DNA of 64,000 nucleotides from Lentzea californiensis (GTDB lineage: Bacteria > Actinomycetota > Actinomycetes > Mycobacteriales > Pseudonocardiaceae). The DNA is taken from assembly GCF_024648825.1 (NCBI RefSeq), contig NZ_JANBBE010000005.1, forward strand, positions 310,001-374,000, in the 5' to 3' direction. The notes beneath the pieces are model-generated. The model did no database searches, was not told the origin of the DNA, and saw only the letters and a program-made list of their open reading frames with translations. Below are positions 46,756-54,344 of the stretch, piece by piece; the first letter of the stretch is position 1, and each line of letters begins with the position of its first letter. A program made the translations under genes and the position numbers.

Positions 46756-47298
46756 CTAGCGGCACCAGGACTGGACCTCCTCGGCGAAGTCGGGGAACTC
46801 CGCGCGTGCGGCCGCCAGCACCTCGGCCGGCGTGCGCGGCCCGACTCCGGAGTACTTCTCCGCGACAGCCCGCAGTTCGTCGTTCGGCACACCGCTGTCC
46901 GACCCGAACTCGACGGCCTCCTGCGGCCCCACCCCGCCCGCGAGCAACCAGAGGAACTCGTCCAGGCTCGTCGCGACGGGCCCGACCTCACCCTCCGACC
47001 CGAAGAACACGACGGGCTGCGCGGTCAGCGGCCCCTCCCGCACCAGCCACAGCACGGCGAGCCCGCCGGTGCCGTCCTGCCCGAACGGCCGGAACGCGCC
47101 GCCGTCCAGCTCCTTGTCGCCCGTCCACGACCTGATCCAGTCGGTCGTCTCCTCGGCGGAGTCGAACTCCTGGTACGGCTCGTAGTCCATGTTGCCGGGC
47201 GAGGGCTCGTCGGCCTTCTCGTCGTACTCCCAAGGGAAGTCGATGCCGCTGAGCGCGGCCAGCGCGGCGGGGAAGACGCGGTCGTCAGTGATCTCCAC
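46756..47298 (-). CDS. SMI1/KNR4 (SUKH)-like protein
   Basis: 180 aa, acidic, no signal peptide. The run FRPFGQDGTGGLAVLWLVREG near 68, PVVFFGSEGEVGPVATSLDEFLWLLAGG near 95 has the pattern of SUKH-superfamily proteins (hydrophobic strands, FG.D..G, SEGE, ..LDEFL.LL). SUKH proteins include immunity proteins of polymorphic toxins, but no toxin gene is adjacent. GTG start. The assignment is by pattern only. Confidence 0.6.
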   Translation of the reverse strand: MEITDDRVFPAALAALSGIDFPWEYDEKADEPSPGNMDYEPYQEFDSAEETTDWIRSWTGDKELDGGAFRPFGQDGTGGLAVLWLVREGPLTAQPVVFFGSEGEVGPVATSLDEFLWLLAGGVGPQEAVEFGSDSGVPNDELRAVAEKYSGVGPRTPAEVLAAARAEFPDFAEEVQSWCR

Positions 47299-47341
47299 GC
47301 GCGCACGCTACTTCAACGGTCCGGCAGATCCTGCCGCGTCC

Positions 47342-47467
47342 TCATTTGCGGTGGCGGATGCCGGCGTAGACGAACGTGCCTCCGGCGAAGGCGGAAGCGA
47401 GACCCGCCCACCCGCGCTGGTTCACGACCGTCGACGACATGAGCGCCAAGGAGATCACCGTCAGCAC
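47342..47467 (-). CDS. Possible small two-helix membrane peptide
   Basis: A 41-codon frame from GTG 47467 reads VLTVISLALMSSTVVNQRG then WAGLASAFAGGTFVYAGIRH and a basic end RK. Two short hydrophobic stretches flank a polar turn, as in small membrane proteins. No good ribosome-binding site is seen and the hydrophobic pattern continues in another frame upstream, so it may instead be the remnant of a longer gene. Confidence 0.3.
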   Translation of the reverse strand: MLTVISLALMSSTVVNQRGWAGLASAFAGGTFVYAGIRHRK

Positions 47468-47539
47468 GACGTTCGCCGACCGCCGCCAGGCCGATCACCG
47501 GGCGACAATCGCGAACCGCGAGAAGAGGACCCGCGAACG

Positions 47540-47857
47540 TCAGCAGGCCCTGACGACGACCGAGTGAGCCTTGCCGCCCAGGTCGAGGATCGTCACGGTC
47601 TTGCGGCCCGCGGGAACGCGGACCTGGTACTTGCCGGGGTTGACCGGGTAGCCGAAGTAGCTGCCGGCCGGGGCGGCCGCGGTGCCCGCGATGTTCCTGC
47701 CATCGGTGGTGTGGATCGTGGTGGAGACCGCTTTGCCGCAGTTGTTGGAGATGTAGATCTTGCCCTTGGCCACGGCGGAGGCAGATCCCGTGCCGAGGGC
47801 GGAGATGACCAGACCTGCGGCGGCCAGACCGGTGAGAACGCGCCGGGTGGTCGTCAT
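47540..47857 (-). CDS. Small secreted protein of unknown function
   Basis: 105 aa. Signal peptide about 1-28 (TTTRRVLTGLAAAGLVIS, ending GSASA), mature part about 77 aa, basic, with KIYISNNCGKAVSTTIHTTDG, GSYFGYPVNPGKYQVRVPAGRK and a terminal VVVRAC. The two Cys probably form a disulfide; strands suggest a small beta protein. ATG at 47857 has GGAGGAGC upstream. The longer frame past it is a shadow. I do not recognise a family. Confidence 0.75.
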   Translation of the reverse strand: MTTTRRVLTGLAAAGLVISALGTGSASAVAKGKIYISNNCGKAVSTTIHTTDGRNIAGTAAAPAGSYFGYPVNPGKYQVRVPAGRKTVTILDLGGKAHSVVVRAC

Positions 47858-48110
47858 GGTGCTCCTCCGGAAGGTGCTCGTGGACATCGGTCGCACGATA
47901 TCCGCCGGTGCGTGCGAGCACAGTCGGTCGAACGACCGACACCGCGTTCCGGCCGGGCTGCGGTGTACAACTGTTGCAGCACAACGTGAACGTGCCGGCG
48001 AGTGGGAGACCAGTGCGCGAAGTGCGGGATCACCGCGGCGCCACGGCGCAGGACGAGGCCCGGCATCGGGCCGTCGCGGTGCCCGGGCTGAGAAGACGAG
48101 AGAGAACCGA

Positions 48111-48554
48111 ATGATCAAGGACAACGACCCCGAGATGATCGCCGAGCTGGACCGCCTCGACGCGGCGGTCAAGGCAGCGCCCGCGGGAGACACGTCGGCG
48201 CAGATCGCGCTGTGGCGGCAGGCGACCGCGCTGGAGCACTGGTTCTTCGTCGCGCGGGGCCCGGCCGACCGGCCCCGGCCCTACGCCGTGGCCGCCGAGC
48301 AGGGGTCGATGATCTGCCTCTACAGCAGCGCCGCACGAGCGAGCGAGGCCGCGCGGGCCCTCGAGCCGGCCGGTTCGGAGAGTGGCGCGGCACCGTTGTT
48401 CGGCGTGCCGATGCCGGCGGCGATCGACTACGTCGCCTCGTTCGGCAGGGCCGGTGTCTTCGGTGTGACGCTGGACCACCCGCGGATCGGCCACTACATC
48501 CCGCTGGTGAACCTGGGGCTGCTCAAGAGCTGGATCGAGGGGTCCGGCCGGTGA
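48111..48554 (+). CDS. SseB-like domain protein
   Basis: 147 aa. An N-terminal helix (EMIAELDRLDAAVKAAPAGD), ALWRQATALEHWFFVARG near 35, ICLYSSAARASEAARAL near 70 and FGVTLDHPRIGHYIPLVNLGLL near 118 follow the outline of SseB N-terminal domains, small cytosolic modules often near secretion systems. Similarity is by pattern. ATG at 48111 chosen as the first codon after an AGAGAG stretch. Overlaps the AAA+ gene by GTGA: first gene of a tightly coupled three-gene operon. Confidence 0.6.
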   Translation: MIKDNDPEMIAELDRLDAAVKAAPAGDTSAQIALWRQATALEHWFFVARGPADRPRPYAVAAEQGSMICLYSSAARASEAARALEPAGSESGAAPLFGVPMPAAIDYVASFGRAGVFGVTLDHPRIGHYIPLVNLGLLKSWIEGSGR

Positions 48555-49744
48555 CCGGCGATTCGGGTGACGACTTCGTCGAGGTGATCGCGCGCGAGGT
48601 GGAGGCCGATCCCGGCAACCTGGCGTTGCGCGAGGACTTCATCACGTTGCTGCTGGAGCACGACCCTGGCCGCGCCGCCACCGAACTGAAGGCGTTCGAA
48701 GCCTCCGGCGGGGATCCGGTACGAGCCCGCGTGCTGCGCGCCCGGCTGATGGCGGCACGGATGCGGGCCTCGAACCCGCCGCCGCCCGCCGAGACCGCAC
48801 CGGTCCCGGCCCCTGCAGACCACGACCGCCAGGACAGCGGCGCCGCCGCCTCGGAGAAGCTGTGGGACGCCGAACGCCCGGTGGTGACGCTGGCCGACGT
48901 CGCGGGCCTCGCCGAGGTCAAGCGGCACCTGGACACCACGTTCCTGGCTCCGCTGCGCAATCCCGAGCTGGCGGCGGCGTTCGGGCAGAAGCCCGGCGGG
49001 TCACTGCTGATGTACGGCCCGCCCGGTTGTGGCAAGACGTTCATCGCCAGGGCGATCGCGGGCGACCTCGGAGCGTCCTTCATCCACGTGACCCTCGCGG
49101 ACCTCCTCAGCAAGTACATCGGGGAGAGCGAGAAGGCGATCCAGAGCGTGTTCCGCAACGCGCGCGCCGCCGCGCCGTGCGTGATCTTCTTCGACGAGTT
49201 CGACGCGCTCGGCGGACGTCGCACCTCCGGTGGCGGCGGATCGCAGACGATGCGGATGCTCGTCACCCAGCTGCTGGAAGAGCTCGACGGCGTGGCCGGC
49301 GCGAACGAAGGCGTCTACTTCCTCGCCGCCACGAACCGGCCGTGGGACATCGACCCCGCGCTGCGCCGGCCGGGCCGGATCGACAAGACCGTGCTCGTGC
49401 TGCCACCTGACGCCGCCGCCAGGGAGGCGATCGTGCAGGGCGCGCTGGAGGGCAAGCCGGCCGACGACGTCGACTTCGCCGCCGTCGCGGTGGCGACCGA
49501 GGGGTTCTCCGGTGCCGACCTCAGCCACCTGACGACCACCGTCCTGCAGCAGGCGATGGTCGAGTCGATGAGCAGGGGCGAGCTGGTGCCGGTCACCACC
49601 GGCGCGGTGCTGGCCGCGGTCCGCGGCGTCATCCCGTCCACGACGTCCTGGTTCGACCAGGTGGCGCCGGTGCTGGAGTACGGCGTCGACGACGGGACCT
49701 TCGATCAACTCCGGGCGTACCGGGTCAGGCGAGGCATGCGATGA
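48551..49744 (+). CDS. AAA+ ATPase with N-terminal helical repeats
   Basis: 397 aa. Residues 1-80 form helical, TPR-like repeats (EADPGNLALREDFITLLLEHDPG), then a Pro/Ala linker. The AAA domain has the CDC48/FtsH-type N-linker VTLADVAGLAEVKRHLDTTFLAPL near 115, Walker A YGPPGCGKTF near 156, Walker B VIFFDEFDALGG near 210, sensor 1 in FLAATNRPWDIDPALRRPGR near 257 with the Arg fingers, and a lid helix GFSGADLSHLTTTVLQQAM. All ATPase residues are intact. No protease domain, so a remodelling or unfolding role is likely. GTGA overlap upstream and ATGA overlap downstream. Confidence 0.85.
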   Translation: MTGDSGDDFVEVIAREVEADPGNLALREDFITLLLEHDPGRAATELKAFEASGGDPVRARVLRARLMAARMRASNPPPPAETAPVPAPADHDRQDSGAAASEKLWDAERPVVTLADVAGLAEVKRHLDTTFLAPLRNPELAAAFGQKPGGSLLMYGPPGCGKTFIARAIAGDLGASFIHVTLADLLSKYIGESEKAIQSVFRNARAAAPCVIFFDEFDALGGRRTSGGGGSQTMRMLVTQLLEELDGVAGANEGVYFLAATNRPWDIDPALRRPGRIDKTVLVLPPDAAAREAIVQGALEGKPADDVDFAAVAVATEGFSGADLSHLTTTVLQQAMVESMSRGELVPVTTGAVLAAVRGVIPSTTSWFDQVAPVLEYGVDDGTFDQLRAYRVRRGMR

Positions 49745-51507
49745 GTGACTTCGGCCGTGTGGCCGCCGACGACAACGACGCCGTGGAGCGGAGTCTGGAC
49801 CTGGCCTGGGAGCTCTTCGCGGCGCAGCCGGCGCATCCCAGGGTCGCCGAGCTGGCGTTGCGGGTGCTCGCACTCCAGCCCGAGCGCAGCAGCGTGTCGT
49901 TGCTGCTCGCCAACCACCGCGAGGCCTGTGGCGAGGTCGCCGAGGCGCGGCGCCTCTACCTCCAGGTCGCCGGTCGCCGCGACGGCCAGTTCGTCAACGC
50001 GGCTCGTGCTCTGCGGCACCTGGCGCTGGCCCAGCACGAGCACGCGGAGGCGCTGCGGTGGGCGCGCACGGTGCTGGCCGAGGACCACGAGGAGTGGGCC
50101 GACTGGATGGAACTGGGCTTCGCCCAGGCACTGTGCGGGGAGCACGACGAAGGGTGGCGCCAGCTCGACGAGGCGGTGGCACTGTGCGCCCGGACGGCAC
50201 CGGACGGACTTCCCGGCGCGCTCGGGAAGCGCGCGGCGTACCTGCTGGGGAGCTTCGCGCCACCCGGCCGGTTCGTCCCCGCGGCCGAGGAGGCCGTCCG
50301 GGCCGATGCCGCGAACTCCTGGGTCGCCCTGATGCTCGGCTGGTCCTACCTGGTGCAGTACCGGTTCGTCGACGCCGAGCAACTCGGCCTGCGACTGCTG
50401 CGCGAGAACCCGACCGAGGACCTGCTGCAGAACCTGGTGGGGACGGCTCGCACCATGCTGCGGATCGTCGAGAACGCCCACGCCCAGGCCATCACGCTGG
50501 AGGACATCCGCCGCACCGGGGTGATCGAGATGGGGTGGCGGCAACTCCGCGACCAGCTCCTCGGCACCGACCTGGCGTCCGCGCTCGCGGCGTTGGACGA
50601 GGTGATGCCCGACGGCCTGCGCGCGACCCTGCGACCGGGAGTCTCGATCGCCGACGAGCCCGAGAGCGACAAGATCGGCTCCATGGCCGCGGAGGACCTG
50701 CTGGCGTGGCACGACGGCCAGCAACCAGGCTCCGGTGCCGCTTGGGGACTGGCCGAGCCGTTCCGCTTGATGTCGGCGGCCGAGATCATCGCCATGAGCA
50801 CCGAGATCGAGGCCGACCAGGCTGCGCACCCGGACTGGCCCGAGAACGAGGTCTGGGAACAGGTGATGACCGACGACGCCGGGGCGTACCTGGTCGTCGT
50901 CGCGTTCGGGGCGCTGGTCAAGCGCCGGCCAGGACGTCCCGACCAGCCCGTCGCCGCGTCCACGGCCGACTGGATCTGGGACCGGGTGGCCGGCTTCGGC
51001 GGCTTGGACCCGCGACCGGCACCTCGCAAGGCCGAGGCTCTCCCGGACGACCTGCCCGCTGTCCCCGGGACGACGCTGACCGGTGTCATCTCGACGATGT
51101 ACGCCGCTTTGGGTGCGTCCGAGGACTCCGCGCCGTACGCGGAACTGCGCGGGCTCTTCCCCGGCTCGACGGTCCGGCAGAGCGCGCTGGATCCCGTGGT
51201 CCCGAGTTCCGGCGGCGTCGACATCGCGTTGCTCGACGGGCTGGTGAAGAAGGTGACCGTCGAGGTCGCGCACTGCCCGGCCGCTGACCGCGTGATCTCC
51301 GGGCTCGACCTCGACGGGCACCGCGGACCGGTCGACGCGCACGTGCGGGCGCACGGTGCCCTGGTGCACAACAGCTGGGAGAACCGCGCCTCCGGCGAGG
51401 TCACCGTCAACTACGACCTCGCCGCGCACCGGCTCGGCCTGCAGTGGGAGAACGGGAGACTCGCCCGGATCTTCGTGTCCGCCGTCAGCGCGCCGCCCGG
51501 AGCCTGA
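49741..51507 (+). CDS. TPR-repeat protein, possible AAA+ partner
   Basis: 588 aa, cytosolic. Residues about 15-240 are tetratricopeptide-like repeats (AWELFAAQPAHPRVAELALRVLAL, LRHLALAQHEHAEALRWARTVL, LGWSYLVQYRFVDAEQLGLRLL). The middle (about 340-400) is rich in Trp and acidic residues. The C-terminal 120 aa is a predicted beta domain (VTVEVAHCPAADRVISGLDLDG, VTVNYDLAAHRLGLQWENG). I recognise no catalytic motif. ATGA overlap with the AAA+ gene implies stoichiometric synthesis. Confidence 0.75.
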   Translation: MSDFGRVAADDNDAVERSLDLAWELFAAQPAHPRVAELALRVLALQPERSSVSLLLANHREACGEVAEARRLYLQVAGRRDGQFVNAARALRHLALAQHEHAEALRWARTVLAEDHEEWADWMELGFAQALCGEHDEGWRQLDEAVALCARTAPDGLPGALGKRAAYLLGSFAPPGRFVPAAEEAVRADAANSWVALMLGWSYLVQYRFVDAEQLGLRLLRENPTEDLLQNLVGTARTMLRIVENAHAQAITLEDIRRTGVIEMGWRQLRDQLLGTDLASALAALDEVMPDGLRATLRPGVSIADEPESDKIGSMAAEDLLAWHDGQQPGSGAAWGLAEPFRLMSAAEIIAMSTEIEADQAAHPDWPENEVWEQVMTDDAGAYLVVVAFGALVKRRPGRPDQPVAASTADWIWDRVAGFGGLDPRPAPRKAEALPDDLPAVPGTTLTGVISTMYAALGASEDSAPYAELRGLFPGSTVRQSALDPVVPSSGGVDIALLDGLVKKVTVEVAHCPAADRVISGLDLDGHRGPVDAHVRAHGALVHNSWENRASGEVTVNYDLAAHRLGLQWENGRLARIFVSAVSAPPGA

Positions 51508-51527
51508 GCAGGAAGGGAACGCGACGA

Positions 51528-51860
51528 TCAACCGCGGTCGTTCTGGAGCAGGCCGGGGACCACGTCGAACTCGACCTCAGCGGTCACGGTCGCCTCCCAC
51601 ACGGCCATCAGGGTGGCCAGCCCGGCGATGCTGAGGAAACTCACCGCGACGAGGTCCGGGCCCGCCTTGCGGACGTGCTCCTGGAGAAGGGTGTGCAGCA
51701 CTGGACCACTACGCGCGTCGACCTCGCCGAAAACCGCGATGACGACGGACCCTCGCCGGACGAGCTGTGCTGTGACGATGGATCGTGCGGCGCCGGAGTG
51801 ACCGCGCAACGGGCGGTTCTGGGCGATCACGGATGCCCTGTGCAGACGGACGGTGCTCAC
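51528..51860 (-). CDS. STAS-domain protein (anti-sigma factor antagonist-like)
   Basis: 110 aa. VIAVFGEVDARSGPVLHTLLQEHV near residue 40 is the STAS first strand-helix, and DLVAVSFLSIAGLATLMAVWEAT near 68 has the phospho-site segment with Ser where SpoIIAA-type proteins carry it; the usual Asp before it is missing. About 35 extra residues precede the domain. GTG start. No partner anti-sigma kinase is adjacent. The convergent TPR gene ends 20 bases away. Confidence 0.72.
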   Translation of the reverse strand: MSTVRLHRASVIAQNRPLRGHSGAARSIVTAQLVRRGSVVIAVFGEVDARSGPVLHTLLQEHVRKAGPDLVAVSFLSIAGLATLMAVWEATVTAEVEFDVVPGLLQNDRG

Positions 51861-52298
51861 GGGATTTTGGGAACCGTGGCGATCGCGGGGTCCGGGCGGG
51901 CGGAGGGCTGAGAAGCCGCAGGTTGGGTATCAGCGGAGTCCGGGCACAAGCCGCTCCGGGGTGCCATCACTCGATCGGGTTGTCATCTGTGCCCGTTCAG
52001 CCGTCATGGCATCGCGTTGAGCTATGGCCGCAGTCCCCTCATCGGCCCTGTTCAGCGAACGCCGCGGAGTTTTACCCTGGTGGGACATCCCATCCGCTCC
52101 GGACCTTGGCGGCGCACGCGTCGAGTCGCTGACGCGCCAAGGAGGTCACCGAGATGTTTCCGCTCACGGCGTCGGCGGACGTGTCACGCGGGTTGAGCGC
52201 CCTCCGCCGGCCTTGCCGGGACTGTCGTTGCGGACGACGCCAGGTCCTCGCCTGCCTGGTCGCCGTCCTGAGTGGACAGACACGTGGTCTGCCCCCGT
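51861..52298. other. Intergenic region with one strong Shine-Dalgarno site
   Basis: 438 bases between the STAS gene start and the HPF-like gene stop. I see no convincing gene. The notable element is AAGGAGGTCACC at 52139-52150, a near-perfect anti-16S complement, followed 4 bases later by ATG 52154 and an 89-codon frame that runs antisense into the HPF-like gene; its composition (many Arg and Cys) is not protein-like beyond the first 15 codons. Confidence 0.5.
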
Positions 52299-52694
52299 TC
52301 AACGCTGGTGCTGGTCGTGCTCGGTCAGCGCGGGGACGGACCTCAGCGCGCGGTTGTGGCGCGGTTCGGTCCGCGTCTTGGCCTCGTCGACCTGACGGAT
52401 CAGCTCGTTGCGGACCTCGTTGAGCGCGGCCGGCAGATCCGGCTCGGACGAGGTGGCGACGAGGTGCAGGCGGGGGTTGCGGTTGATCCAGCACTCGAGG
52501 GTGACTCGCTGCTCGACACCGCGGCGGTCCTTCACGCTGATCTCGAGGTCGACCTGGTTCTCGCGGAAGGAACGCAGCCGCGAGCCGAGTGCGGCCAGGC
52601 GTTCCGCGACCCAGTCGTGTTCGTTCGCGAGGAAGCCGGTCGCGAGGTGCAGCCGGTTGGTGATGACAGTGGTGTCGTGCGGTAGTTCGCTCAT
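52299..52694 (-). CDS. HPF/RaiA-like ribosome-associated protein
   Basis: 131 aa. ERLAALGSRLRSFRENQVDLEISVKDR near residue 30, QRVTLECWINRNPRLHLVATSSE near 62 and AALNEVRNELIRQVDEAKTRTEP near 90 follow the beta-alpha-beta-beta-beta-alpha pattern of ribosome hibernation factors (sigma-54 modulation/S30EA family). It has no C-terminal dimerisation domain, so it is the short type or a single-domain paralogue; the long HPF of this organism should be elsewhere. ATG start without a neighbour in operon; 51 bases after the dehydrogenase stop on the same strand. Confidence 0.72.
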   Translation of the reverse strand: MSELPHDTTVITNRLHLATGFLANEHDWVAERLAALGSRLRSFRENQVDLEISVKDRRGVEQRVTLECWINRNPRLHLVATSSEPDLPAALNEVRNELIRQVDEAKTRTEPRHNRALRSVPALTEHDQHQR

Positions 52695-52745
52695 CTGCTC
52701 ACTTGTCCTTTGTGGATGCCGGGATCACGACCGTCGTCTCGCGGC

Positions 52746-53882
52746 TCAGAGCCGGGCGTGCGGGTAGTCCGGTGATCGGCGCTGGAACGAGAGGATGCGG
52801 GGGTTGACGATGGTTCCCTCGCGGATCTCGACGGCGCGGCGGAGGATGTCGCTGGAGTCCCAGGCGCCGGTGAGCACCGGACGCAGGTGGGGGAGCAGCG
52901 CTTCGCTGATCTCCCAGGTCGCCGAGTTCCACAGGTAGGACGGGCTGTGGTCCACGCCGTAGTAGCGCACGTGGTCGCCCACCAGGAAGTCCGGTTCGTC
53001 GAACGTAGTGGGGCGCGCCCATTCGAAGCCCATGCCCGCATCGCAGGAGACGTCCACGACCAGCGTTCCCGGGGCCACGGTGGACAGATCGGCGTTGGTG
53101 AGGAACGTCAGCGGTGCGTCGGTGTCCTGCAGCACGCAGTTGACGATGATGTCGTGTTCCGCGAGGAATCCGGCCAGCGGCACGCGGCCGTCGTCGGTGA
53201 AGGCGTGGCTGCTCGCCGGATCGGTGGCGTCGTGGTCGAAGTGGACGATCCGCGCGGAGTGGATCGGCGCGCTGACGGCGGTGACGCCGCGATTGGTGAG
53301 GATGGTGACCTCGTGCACGCCGTGTGCGTTGAGCGCCGTCACGGCGCCTCGTGCGGTCGCCCCGAAACCGATCACGACGGCGCGCAGACGCCGCCCGTAG
53401 TCACCGGTCGAACCGCTGAGCTGCAAGGCGTGCAGCACCGAGCAGTAGCCGGCGAGCTCGTTGTTCTTGTGGAAGACGTGCAGGCTGAACGAGCCGTCGG
53501 AGGTCCAGTGGTTCATCGCCTCGAAGGCGATGAGCGTCAACCGGCGTTCCACGGCCAGCTGCGTGAGCTTCTCGTCCTGGACGCAGTGCGGCCAGCCCCA
53601 CAGCACCTGACCTTCGCGCAGTTGTGCGATGTCGTCGGCGATCGGCTTGAGCAGCAGGACGACGTCGCACTCCGCGATGAGCTCCTCGCGCGAACGCAGC
53701 CCTCCGACGGACGCCGCGAGTTGCGCGTCGGAGACGCCGAAGCGTTCTCCGTAGCCGTGTTCGAGGTATATGCGGCTGCGGAGGTCCGCGTCGATCCGGT
53801 CCAGGTGCAGCGGGTGCAGGGGAAGCCGGTGTTCGTTCTCCTTCTGGGTCTGGGCGATGACTCCGAGGCTGAGCTGGTCCAC
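52746..53882 (-). CDS. Alanine dehydrogenase/PNT-fold oxidoreductase, CEO synthase-like
   Basis: 378 aa. N-terminal PNT/AlaDH half (LGVIAQTQKENEHRLPLHP, GLRSREELIAECDVVLLLKPI, VLWGWPHCVQDEKLTQLAVE), then a Rossmann half with RLRAVVIGFGATARGAVTALNAHG near 187 and VDVSCDAGMGFEWARPT near 280. Order and motifs match N5-(carboxyethyl)ornithine synthase-type proteins, reductive condensation enzymes of pyruvate with an amino acid side chain. Substrate unverified. GTG at 53882 preceded by GAGGAACAGGA; the longer frame upstream has no relative-like sequence. Confidence 0.78.
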   Translation of the reverse strand: MDQLSLGVIAQTQKENEHRLPLHPLHLDRIDADLRSRIYLEHGYGERFGVSDAQLAASVGGLRSREELIAECDVVLLLKPIADDIAQLREGQVLWGWPHCVQDEKLTQLAVERRLTLIAFEAMNHWTSDGSFSLHVFHKNNELAGYCSVLHALQLSGSTGDYGRRLRAVVIGFGATARGAVTALNAHGVHEVTILTNRGVTAVSAPIHSARIVHFDHDATDPASSHAFTDDGRVPLAGFLAEHDIIVNCVLQDTDAPLTFLTNADLSTVAPGTLVVDVSCDAGMGFEWARPTTFDEPDFLVGDHVRYYGVDHSPSYLWNSATWEISEALLPHLRPVLTGAWDSSDILRRAVEIREGTIVNPRILSFQRRSPDYPHARL

Positions 53883-54344
53883 GTGTGTCCTGTTCCTCGA
53901 TGCTGGTGACCGCGGCTCAGGAGAGCCCGGCCCGCGCTGCCGCCCCACGGACGGCGGAGAGTCAGTCGCCGCTGAGATCGGGCGGCTGGAGTGCGGTGGG
54001 CGCCGCCAGGTCGACGGTCACCCGCACGAAGGCGCTCCGCTCCCCGGTCGCGTGATTCAGCCGGGTGATGTTCGAGCAAATGGTCCGAGATGGAGCATCA
54101 GGCCATTGTGAAATCGACGATTTGTCTCCATGCTACACCAGTCGCGACAAGTGCGATCGATTTACCCGCGGGGCGGCAAATCCGCAGAAACTTTTCTGGG
54201 GATCAGCTGTGTGCGCCTGACCTGCTGAGTTGGTCTGCTGGAGCGAATTTCGGTGTTTTCGGCCTAGCTGTGCGGGATGGCTGGTCGAGGATTCGGCGGA
54301 ATTGCGGTCGATGGCCGGGAGAATTGTTCACGTCTGGGCCGCTT
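53883..54344. other. Intergenic region, partly AT-richer
   Basis: 462 bases between two leftward genes. Bases 54070-54340 are visibly less GC-rich than their surroundings, as expected for promoters of the dehydrogenase gene. One 24-codon leftward frame (ATG 54131 to TGA 54057, beginning METNRRFHNGLMLH) could be a leader peptide but has no ribosome-binding site. No hairpin or repeat stands out. Confidence 0.45.

Noticed and set aside
46756-51507. Type VII (ESX) secretion locus
   Set aside because: The AAA+ protein lacks EccA-like features I can recognise and no EsxA/B, EccB-E or MycP genes are present.
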